Shown in pieces: positions 32,016-36,706 of a stretch of 36,706 bases of DNA. The notes beneath the pieces were generated by a model, which searched no databases, was not told where the DNA came from, and saw only the letters and a program-made list of their open reading frames with translations. The first letter of the stretch is position 1; each line of letters begins with the position of its first letter. The translations under genes were made by a program, and so were the position numbers. The stretch spans positions 1 to 36,706 of the IMG/VR virus record IMGVR_UViG_3300025674_000147, one strand, 5' to 3'. This DNA comes from a virus.

Positions 32016-32663
32016 ATGGCCTACCTTAACGCGAATATACCACCTATTTATTGTAAAATTAGGACCGAGTATTTGTATGACATGGACATGGATAAAAAAG
32101 GTGAGCAAGACTGTGTTATCTTTGGTTTGGTCTCTATCTCGGGACGCGCTCTCTTATTTAATATCATGCTCCCCAACGGTGCGTGCTATTGGAGATTGCC
32201 TATCTCAGCGTTTTTCCAAAAATCGTATGACAGATCCAAAGTGCCAGATATGTCAGTTGACCAGTTGGAATTGTGGAACTGTTTTAGTTATTGGCCTAGC
32301 GTTCATTGCTTTGATTGGTTGGCTGGTATAGACGGAAAATACCTAGGAAAAGATAAAAAATTCTACCATGGGCAATACTTATTTACAGTTGACTGGGCCC
32401 ATCCAGATACTAATATATTAAATGTTGAACATTCTGAAATTCCTCAAGAACATAAGTGTGCACACATACTGGCTCTTGATAATGGGAATTATGCAGCTCA
32501 GCCTAATAATCGTATTCTGTGGCATGTTAATTCATACACTACTGATAACAGCTGGCCTGACTATAAAGTACAAAACACGGTCTGGGATTGCGAAGGTTCG
32601 GACTGGGTTACAGAAGATACTGACAAAATGTTTTATGAAATAGAAGATAAGGAGGATAAATGA
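32016..32663 (+). CDS. Conserved phage protein of unknown function
   Basis: A 215-residue protein starting MAYLNANIPPIYCKIRTEYL, an opening that I recognise from many phages of alphaproteobacteria. VIFGLVSISGRALLFNIMLP (about 34-53) and CYWRLPISAFF follow. A Trp/Cys-rich middle (LELWNCFSYWPSVHCFDWLA, about 85-104) and W-x-V-N-S-Y-T-T-D-N-S-W-P-D-Y-K near the end complete the family pattern. The function is unknown; its constant place after the polymerase suggests a replication link. The first 320 bases use C/G-rich codons unlike neighbouring genes. Confidence 0.72.
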   Translation: MAYLNANIPPIYCKIRTEYLYDMDMDKKGEQDCVIFGLVSISGRALLFNIMLPNGACYWRLPISAFFQKSYDRSKVPDMSVDQLELWNCFSYWPSVHCFDWLAGIDGKYLGKDKKFYHGQYLFTVDWAHPDTNILNVEHSEIPQEHKCAHILALDNGNYAAQPNNRILWHVNSYTTDNSWPDYKVQNTVWDCEGSDWVTEDTDKMFYEIEDKEDK

Positions 32664-32827
32664 GAGATACAAAAACAATTGAATCTTTTTTAAAAGAAAA
32701 AGATTTAAAAACAAAAGAAAAAATTTTATTTAAAAATTTAAAAAAAGAAGTAGAAACGGGTGCCAATGGTACTCAAAAATATGTAATTAAAGAAGGACCT
32801 AACAAGGGTAAAATTGCAAGTAAATGA
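32660..32827 (+). CDS. Small Lys-rich protein
   Basis: A 55-residue protein, MRDTKTIESFLKEKDL... to ...GPNKGKIASK, with about one third Lys plus Glu. A near-perfect AAGGAGGA lies just before the ATG, and both ends overlap neighbouring genes by four bases (ATGA). The two-part look (charged helix, then G-T-Q-K-Y-V-I-K-E-G-P-N-K-G-K) suggests a nucleic-acid contact, which is conjecture. Confidence 0.6.
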   Translation: MRDTKTIESFLKEKDLKTKEKILFKNLKKEVETGANGTQKYVIKEGPNKGKIASK

Positions 32828-32931
32828 TAGATAAAATTTTTTATAAAATGTTTGAGACAATAGATATCTTTTTTGATAAAATAGATAATCTATTTAAGAA
32901 AAAGAGGAGACATAAAAATGAAAAAATGTAA
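32824..32931 (+). CDS. Very small basic amphipathic protein
   Basis: A 35-residue frame, MIDKIFYKMFETIDIFFDKI..., coupled by ATGA to the previous gene and overlapping the next by 14 bases. Aromatic and basic residues alternate as in an amphipathic helix. There is no ribosome site of its own, so translation would depend on coupling. Moderately uncertain. Confidence 0.4.
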   Translation: MIDKIFYKMFETIDIFFDKIDNLFKKKRRHKNEKM

Positions 32932-33052
32932 TCAATGTGAAAAAGAATTTAACCCTAAAGATGAACTAGATCAATTTTGTAGTCAGGATTGTAAAGAGGA
33001 GGCCTTAGCTGAATTAGATTCTAGTTCAGATGAGTGCCTTTCATGTCAATAA
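32918..33052 (+). CDS. Small zinc-ribbon-like protein
   Basis: A 44-residue protein, MKKCNQCEKEFNPK..., with C-x2-C (C4, C7) and C-x3-C (C21, C25) pairs spaced like a treble-clef zinc knuckle, plus a C-terminal C-x2-C (C40, C43). AGGAGA lies about seven bases before the ATG. Such mini zinc proteins in phages may bind nucleic acid or host proteins; no target can be named. Confidence 0.6.
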   Translation: MKKCNQCEKEFNPKDELDQFCSQDCKEEALAELDSSSDECLSCQ

Positions 33053-33462
33053 AAAAACCACTCACTATCTCTGAGGAGGCTTCCGTGCAGATGCCTATGA
33101 AGACGGTTGCCAGTTTGATTGGTCTTGTTGCAATCGGCACCTGGGCTTATTTTGGTTTGATTGAAACACAAAACCAACATCATACTCGATTACAATTAAT
33201 GGAAGCAGATGTTGAAGATAACACAGAGTTTAGAATAAAGTGGCCAAGAGGTTTAATGGGTTCGTTGCCCGCTGATTCTGAGCAGTTCATGCTTATCGAA
33301 GATCTATATAAACAAGTAGAAAAAATGCAACAAACTCAAGAGATGAATATGACTAATAAAGTTAATATAGAATTCTTAATGAAGCAATTAGATAAGGCTC
33401 AAAAAGATATAGAAAAATTAAAAGACAAACAACGGGAGTTTGCTAATGGAAACGGTCATTAG
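33043..33462 (+). CDS. Single-pass membrane protein with coiled-coil tail
   Basis: The ATG at 33043 (MSIKKPLTISEEASVQMPMK...) gives 139 residues; a GTG nine bases upstream is also possible and neither has a clear ribosome site. Residues about 21-40 (TVASLIGLVAIGTWAYFGLI) are transmembrane, followed by a long charged helix with heptads (LYKQVEKMQQTQEMNMTNKV; EFLMKQLDKAQKDIEKLKDK). The N-in, long extracytoplasmic coiled-coil layout resembles inner-membrane spanins of the Rz type. The location two genes before a peptidoglycan peptidase supports a lysis role, but the family has no proven function. Confidence 0.6.
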   Translation: MSIKKPLTISEEASVQMPMKTVASLIGLVAIGTWAYFGLIETQNQHHTRLQLMEADVEDNTEFRIKWPRGLMGSLPADSEQFMLIEDLYKQVEKMQQTQEMNMTNKVNIEFLMKQLDKAQKDIEKLKDKQREFANGNGH

Positions 33463-33670
33463 TAGTGTGGTTGCTCTCTGTATGTTTATTGCGGGAGAGC
33501 TTAAAGAACATAGAATAAAAGAGTCTATGTCAGATTGTTTGAAGGGAAAACGCCTTGCGGAACGAGATGTAAATGTTAATATTCAGTACATGTGCGGGGT
33601 TGTAGAGGCAGAGCTTGAAAAGAATATAGATGGTAGTATAAGTATAAAAAGAATTATAAAACCAAAATAA
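33446..33670 (+). CDS. Small membrane-anchored protein, possible lysis accessory
   Basis: The ATG at 33446 follows GGGAG at 33434-33438; a TTG six bases earlier is less likely. The 74-residue product opens METVISSVVALCMFIAGELK, a short hydrophobic anchor, then a charged part with C-x-K-G-K-R and a second Cys in QYMCGVVEAELE. Similar small proteins appear beside the preceding gene in marine podophages. A holin, outer-membrane spanin or accessory role is possible; no proper lipobox is seen. Confidence 0.55.
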   Translation: METVISSVVALCMFIAGELKEHRIKESMSDCLKGKRLAERDVNVNIQYMCGVVEAELEKNIDGSISIKRIIKPK

Positions 33671-33837
33671 TGAAATTAAATCAGCTTAGTAAACTTGCTA
33701 ATAGACTTCGTAATAATTTATTAAATCCTTATGCAAAAGAAGTAAGAACACCTAAATATAAAAAACGTATTGTTGAGTCAAAAAAAGTATATAATAGAAA
33801 AAAATATAACAATGATGATTGGAGTGGAATAGTATGA
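33670..33837 (+). CDS. Small basic protein
   Basis: A 55-residue protein, MKLNQLSKLANRLRNNLLNP... to ...NNDDWSGIV, strongly basic in the middle (KYKKRIVESKKVYNRKKY). It starts on the last base of the previous stop and overlaps the peptidase gene by four bases (ATGA). No family recognised. Confidence 0.55.
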   Translation: MKLNQLSKLANRLRNNLLNPYAKEVRTPKYKKRIVESKKVYNRKKYNNDDWSGIV

Positions 33838-34310
33838 ATTTATCACGAAACTTTACTCTTCAAGAATTAATCAAATCAGATACAGCTATTCGATTAAACA
33901 TTGATAACAATCCTAACGGTGATCAGATTGATAAATTAAAACAACTGTGTGAAAATGTACTGCAGCCAGTACGTGATCAATTCGGTAGAGTAAAGGTAAC
34001 TAGCGGATTTAGATCTCCTGAGTTATGTAAAGCAATAGGCAGCTCAGAAAATTCACAGCATGCCAAAGCTGAGGCCGCAGACATAGAAGTAATTGGCGTG
34101 GATAATGCAGAACTCGCAGATTGGATATATAGGACTTGTGAACCAGATCAACTGATTTTAGAATTTTATACACCAGGAGAACCAAATAGCGGATGGGTTC
34201 ATGTAAGTTGGGTACCTTATAATCCAAGAAGACAGTATATGAGAGCATATAGGGAAGATAAAAGAGTTAAATATAAACCCATAATAGGAAAGGCAGTAGA
34301 TTTAGTATGA
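33834..34310 (+). CDS. M15-type peptidoglycan peptidase (endolysin candidate)
   Basis: The ATG at 33834 overlaps the previous stop as ATGA and is preferred over a TTG at 33819. The 158-residue product matches Peptidase_M15_3: NFTLQELIKSDTAIR (residues 6-20), VTSGFRSPELCKAIG (55-69), SQHAKAEAADIEV with zinc ligands H76 and D83, and GWVHVSW with H123. The small helix between H76 and D83 has AKAEA where GxA is usual. M15 enzymes cut D-Ala containing cross-links or stems of peptidoglycan, and phage versions serve as lysins. There is no signal peptide, so a holin or other membrane protein must release it. Confidence 0.85.
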   Translation: MNLSRNFTLQELIKSDTAIRLNIDNNPNGDQIDKLKQLCENVLQPVRDQFGRVKVTSGFRSPELCKAIGSSENSQHAKAEAADIEVIGVDNAELADWIYRTCEPDQLILEFYTPGEPNSGWVHVSWVPYNPRRQYMRAYREDKRVKYKPIIGKAVDLV

Positions 34311-34516
34311 GTAAATTATATAAAGTATTCAATAAAATAGATACCGTACATGGTTTTTGTGAAGAGTGTGAGGAAGATAGTATTTTAGTTGCAATTGTAT
34401 CAGAGTTTTATAGATGTACTAACTGTGGAGCAGATACAAAACAACATATAAATGGCAGAATTAGATATATGTCTTTATCTGAATCTGATATTAAATATAT
34501 AAAAGAACATGGCTAA
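34307..34516 (+). CDS. Small zinc-ribbon protein
   Basis: A 69-residue protein with two C-x2-C pairs, GFCEECEEDS (C18, C21) and YRCTNCGADT (C37, C40), the layout of a zinc ribbon. A basic and polar C-terminal half follows (INGRIRYMSLSESDIKYI). It overlaps the peptidase gene by four bases and the next gene by eight. Similar ribbons occur in this place in related phages; the target is unknown. Confidence 0.65.
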   Translation: MSKLYKVFNKIDTVHGFCEECEEDSILVAIVSEFYRCTNCGADTKQHINGRIRYMSLSESDIKYIKEHG

Positions 34517-34622
34517 ACAAAAATTTATACATTATGTACCTAGACCAAAACCTAGGAAACGTCCTGGCCGTCACACTAAAAATTTAAATAAACATAAAAA
34601 AAGACAGAGAAAAAAATCTTAA
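34509..34622 (+). CDS. Very basic 37-residue protein
   Basis: MAKQKFIHYVPRPKPRKRPG followed by a K/R-rich helix ending KKRQRKKS. Almost half the residues are Lys, Arg or His. The R-P-K-P-R-K-R-P-G-R-H-T-K pattern recurs in marine phages, which supports a real gene. It probably binds nucleic acid; this is inferred from charge. Its stop overlaps the stop of the opposing gene. Confidence 0.6.
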   Translation: MAKQKFIHYVPRPKPRKRPGRHTKNLNKHKKRQRKKS

Positions 34623-34870
34623 GCTGGCTCTTCAGCTACTTCTATTTTTTCACAAGAAAATTTAGGATAGAGCTCCATTTTTTCTATAACATTAGCACTA
34701 AAAGTCTTACCATCAAATAATATTTCAAAAGAATTACCAAGTCCTGCACGAACACAACCATAGTGTGTGCCATAAAATTGACTCATTTCAAATTGTTCTA
34801 ATTTAGGGGCTATACATTCCCCACTAGCTAAAGAACAAATATATATTGTTAATAAAAACTTCATTGACAT
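34619..34870 (-). CDS. Small secreted or periplasmic protein on the minus strand
   Basis: An 83-residue protein. After MSMK comes a short hydrophobic run FLLTIYICSLASG with Cys following, like a signal peptide or lipoprotein-type export signal; four further Cys could form disulphides. A second ATG two codons in (34862-34864) is as good a start. The M-K-F-L-L-T-x-Y-x-C-S opening is familiar from small proteins of marine phages. It is divergent from the RHH regulator and possibly controlled with it; the product may act at the cell envelope. Confidence 0.6.
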   Translation of the reverse strand: MSMKFLLTIYICSLASGECIAPKLEQFEMSQFYGTHYGCVRAGLGNSFEILFDGKTFSANVIEKMELYPKFSCEKIEVAEEPA

Positions 34871-34890
34871 CCTAAATAGATTACTATAAT
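34864..34890 (+). promoter_or_regulatory. Candidate promoter for the RHH regulator gene
   Basis: A perfect TTGACA (34864-34869) and a perfect TATAAT (34885-34890) are separated by 15 bases, one short of the usual range. Transcription would begin near 34897, about 30 bases before the ATG at 34928. The -35 box lies inside the start of the opposing gene. Confidence 0.5.
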
Positions 34891-34927
34891 ATCCCAGTAT
34901 TATGTTATTAAAAGAAAGGTTATACTA

Positions 34928-35122
34928 ATGACAGACGTAAGTAAATATAAAAATGTGTCTTTAACTAAAGATACTTATAATAAGATTGATGACATTAGGC
35001 GCGTCATTGTACCACAGATGACAATCAGTCGATCTCAAACTATAACATTACTAGTTAATGAAAAAGAAAAATCATTAAATGGTAAACTTAAACCAATAAA
35101 GAAAAAAAGAAAAAAGGAGTAA
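34928..35122 (+). CDS. Ribbon-helix-helix DNA-binding protein
   Basis: A 64-residue protein with an Arc/CopG-like layout: strand KYKNVSLTKD (about residues 6-15), helix A TYNKIDDIRRVI (16-27), turn VPQMTISRS, helix B SQTITLLVNEKEKSLNG, then a basic tail KPIKKKRKKE. AAAGG precedes the ATG. RHH dimers insert the strand pair in the major groove and often control their own promoter; the divergent promoter region next to it is the obvious target. Confidence 0.65.
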   Translation: MTDVSKYKNVSLTKDTYNKIDDIRRVIVPQMTISRSQTITLLVNEKEKSLNGKLKPIKKKRKKE

Positions 35123-35124
35123 AT

Positions 35125-35436
35125 ATGATGAATGAATCAATGAAAGTATTGACAGAAGAAAGTCCAGATCCAGAAAAAAAGTTATGGAGAGCGGTATTAG
35201 GTCAGGCATTTGAAGATGCTTTTGGTCCTGAAAGATATGAGAAAACAAAAGCTATCAAACAAGAGGCTGTAGAGTTTCTTACAAACTATAGTGATGTTAG
35301 TTTTATTAATGTTTGTGAGAATGCAGGTTTTGATCCTAGTTTTATTAAACGTAAAGTTAGAAAAAAATTTACAGAAAAATTTACTTCTGCTATAAAAAAC
35401 CTATCAACGAAAGTGAGGAATAAAAATGAATGGTAA
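35125..35436 (+). CDS. Conserved helical protein, possible DNA-binding
   Basis: A 103-residue protein. KLWRAVLGQAFEDAFGPERY (about 19-38), EAVEFLTNYSDVSFINVCEN and AGFDPSFIKRKVRKKF match a small family found in many phages of Proteobacteria, where the last helices look like a helix-turn-helix. The function is unknown. AAAGGAG precedes the ATG; a second ATG follows immediately and cannot be excluded as the start. It overlaps the next gene by eleven bases. Confidence 0.62.
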   Translation: MMNESMKVLTEESPDPEKKLWRAVLGQAFEDAFGPERYEKTKAIKQEAVEFLTNYSDVSFINVCENAGFDPSFIKRKVRKKFTEKFTSAIKNLSTKVRNKNEW

Positions 35437-35671
35437 AAAACTAAAACTAACAGAGAAAAAGAAAAAAGAATTAAGACATCATTTTCTTAAATCAGATAAC
35501 TTAGATTTTGGTGAATTAACGCCGGCTCAAGTATCTGTTAAAGCAGTTATGTTTATAGAAGGATTGTTAGATGCGAAAAATCAAAATCATTTCTATATAG
35601 AACAAATCACTGGTATTAAATTAAGTCCACCAGCTGATGTAACCCCAGAAACTTTATTCGGAGGTAAATAA
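35426..35671 (+). CDS. Hypothetical protein
   Basis: An 81-residue protein with a Lys-rich start, a LTPAQVSVKAVMFIEGLLDA helix pair in the middle and an end in TPETLFGGK. I do not recognise it. TGAGGAA lies before the ATG and the stop overlaps the next start by one base. Confidence 0.55.
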   Translation: MNGKKLKLTEKKKKELRHHFLKSDNLDFGELTPAQVSVKAVMFIEGLLDAKNQNHFYIEQITGIKLSPPADVTPETLFGGK

Positions 35672-35844
35672 TGAGTGGTAAAATGATATGTCCTGACTGT
35701 AATGGTAATGGTTATATTGGTTCTGCAAAAGAACCCGACATGGTTAGAGATTGTTTAAAATGTGATAACCAAGGTGAAGTAGAAATAACTGAAGAGTCTA
35801 TTAATGAATTATTAGATTCAGTTAAATCAGCGAGGTTACAATGA
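35671..35844 (+). CDS. DnaJ-type zinc-finger mini protein
   Basis: A 57-residue protein with two copies of the DnaJ central repeat: CPDCNGNGYI (C7, C10) and CLKCDNQGEVE (C28, C31), together one zinc site of the C-x2-C-x-G-x-G type. There is no J domain or substrate-binding domain. Stand-alone DnaJ zinc domains are seen in phages; one possible role is binding a host DnaK partner or a nucleic acid. Its GAGGT ribosome site is inside the upstream gene; it overlaps the next gene as ATGA. Confidence 0.65.
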   Translation: MSGKMICPDCNGNGYIGSAKEPDMVRDCLKCDNQGEVEITEESINELLDSVKSARLQ

Positions 35845-36008
35845 GTACAGAAAGGTTAATTTTAGAGTCTAGATTAGTTAAACAATTAAATGGAGTCATT
35901 AAAAAATTAAATGATGAAGTTGATATGTTAACTAAACAAAAAATATATCTTCAATCTAAACTGAGAGAAAAAAATGGCGAAAAAGAAACCGAAGAAACCA
36001 AAAAATAA
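35841..36008 (+). CDS. Small coiled-coil protein
   Basis: A 55-residue protein with a heptad helix (RLILESRLVKQLNGVIKKLN, LTKQKIYLQSKL) and a charged tail. It couples to the previous gene by ATGA, and its last 35 bases are shared in another frame with the next gene. Confidence 0.5.
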   Translation: MSTERLILESRLVKQLNGVIKKLNDEVDMLTKQKIYLQSKLREKNGEKETEETKK

Positions 36009-36111
36009 AACCTGGATAGTCGAAGGATATTATTATGATGGTAAGAATGCATATACTTACGTCAGAGATCCTGAAACACTTAAAGGAAAACGAATAAAAG
36101 GAATAGCATGA
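35974..36111 (+). CDS. Small Lys-rich protein with beta hairpin-like end
   Basis: A 45-residue protein: MAKKKPKKPKNK, then TWIVEGYYYDGKNAYTYVRD and ETLKGKRIKGIA. The basic head and the aromatic two-strand part suggest a small nucleic-acid-binding fold. It overlaps its neighbours at both ends (35 bases upstream, ATGA downstream). No family is recognised. Confidence 0.5.
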   Translation: MAKKKPKKPKNKTWIVEGYYYDGKNAYTYVRDPETLKGKRIKGIA

Positions 36112-36242
36112 CACCAAAACAAAGACGATTAAAAGTAATGCGAAGGAATAGAATGATTATAAAAATAAAAAGAATAAGCTTTGGTTTATTCTTTATTGCA
36201 ATGGTTATTGTAGCATTAGCCGCAATCCTTGGAGCATTATAA
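36108..36242 (+). CDS. Small single-pass membrane protein
   Basis: A 44-residue protein with a very basic N-terminus (TPKQRRLKVMRRNRMIIKIK) and one transmembrane helix FGLFFIAMVIVALAAILGAL at residues 25-44. The cytoplasmic basic side is clear by the positive-inside rule. It could be a small holin or antiholin, or a superinfection factor; nothing in the sequence decides. Confidence 0.5.
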   Translation: MTPKQRRLKVMRRNRMIIKIKRISFGLFFIAMVIVALAAILGAL

Positions 36243-36475
36243 TGAAAAAATCTACTAAGAATCTTGTTAAATGGAATAAGTTATTAGAACTTGTCTATAA
36301 TTTAAAGGTTAAAGTGGTTGAGAATAAACCGATTAAGTATGAAGAGCTCGATGTTATTGACACAAGGCTCAAGAATCTATTTGATCAATATCAATATTAC
36401 GTACCACCTGAAGTTAAATTAAAAAAACAAAACAGATACTTTGCATACAAAGCATTTGTAGAAGGAAAGAAATAA
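36242..36475 (+). CDS. Helical hypothetical protein
   Basis: A 77-residue basic helical protein: KNLVKWNKLLELVYNLKVKV, then EELDVIDTRLKNLFDQYQYY and KKQNRYFAYKAFVEGKK. It starts and ends with one-base overlaps (TAATG) with its neighbours. I do not recognise a family. Confidence 0.55.
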   Translation: MKKSTKNLVKWNKLLELVYNLKVKVVENKPIKYEELDVIDTRLKNLFDQYQYYVPPEVKLKKQNRYFAYKAFVEGKK

Positions 36476-36706
36476 TGAAAAAACATTATGGCCCCAATGA
36501 ACAAGTGTTAAAGCATATTGAAACTATCACACAAGGTAAACGCGTCCTGGAACTTGGACCAGGGAACACGCCATTTAAAAACGCAACTGATTTTATAGGT
36601 TGGGAACATGGGGTGCAGCCAATTGATAAAGGTAATAATTATAAAGTTTGTGATTTCAATCATCACTCTTTACCTTATGGCGATAAGGAATTTGATTTTG
36701 TTTATT
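36475..36706 (+). CDS. SAM-dependent methyltransferase, N-terminal part (cut by window edge)
   Basis: 77 residues before the window ends. RVLELGPGNTPFKNATDFIG (about residues 23-42) is a motif I glycine loop, and LPYGDKEFDFVY is the start of the post-I region of Methyltransf_11-like enzymes, where D-F-V-Y usually follows. The codons around motif I are more GC-rich than in the neighbours. It would be the third methyltransferase gene in the window. Confidence 0.65.
   Translation, partial: MKKHYGPNEQVLKHIETITQGKRVLELGPGNTPFKNATDFIGWEHGVQPIDKGNNYKVCDFNHHSLPYGDKEFDFVY

Noticed and set aside
31957-32331. Overlapping open frame of 124 residues with a hydrophobic end
   Set aside because: It lies across the conserved 215-residue gene in another frame and has no recognisable family; most likely a by-product of the GC-richer codons there.
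1-36706. CRISPR array, insertion sequence, integrase or attachment site
   Set aside because: No regularly spaced repeats, transposase, recombinase or terminal repeats were seen.

Overview
The window is a stretch of an AT-rich, tightly packed tailed-phage genome. Its gene content and protein style (short overlapping genes, GGR-type virion repeats, family A DNA polymerase, archaeo-eukaryotic type primase, DUF3310, M15 peptidase) match the uncultured marine short-tailed phages related to pelagiphages, so a SAR11-like or similar AT-rich marine alphaproteobacterial host is likely. That assignment rests on protein recognition by eye, not on a search. No terminase, portal, major capsid protein, integrase, RNA polymerase, tRNA or CRISPR array is visible; the head genes must lie outside the window.

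Layout. 1-2509: end of a tail protein, a tail-fibre-like protein, a glycine-rich adhesin-like protein and a small tail-associated protein. 2556-8079: a compact cassette of ten genes, eight of them 2-oxoglutarate/Fe(II) oxygenase-like, with a small coiled-coil protein and a SAM methyltransferase between them. The cassette is more AT-rich than its surroundings and seems to have its own promoter. 8105-10737: virion structural genes. 10741-12481: two glycosyltransferases (GT-B/GT4-like and GT-A-like). 12556-22228: large internal or tail-associated virion proteins (658, 291, 553, 1399 and 247 aa) and a small XhlA-like membrane protein. 22225-23658, on the minus strand: an SNF2-type helicase. From 23739 rightward: the replication module (conserved unknowns, probable ssDNA-binding protein, AEP primase, SF1 helicase, DUF3310, methyltransferase, family A polymerase). 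32660-34622: small proteins, possible lysis membrane proteins and an M15 peptidase. 34619-36706: a minus-strand secreted-protein gene, a ribbon-helix-helix regulator and a run of very small genes, ending in a third methyltransferase cut by the window edge.

How it may work together. The polymerase, primase, helicases and SSB candidate form a self-contained replisome. M15 peptidase plus small membrane proteins are candidates for lysis. The oxygenase array, its methyltransferase and the two glycosyltransferases could form a hydroxylation-then-decoration pathway acting on a virion protein (the Gly/Pro-rich adhesin next door is one candidate), on DNA or on a host molecule; this is inference. The array is the most unusual thing in the window. 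Other points of interest are a strongly structured GC-rich segment at 28962-29096 that overlaps a 44-codon frame, a PriL-like cysteine pattern in the primase, a start-codon hairpin at the head of the oxygenase cassette, and repeated GGR peptides in two virion proteins.
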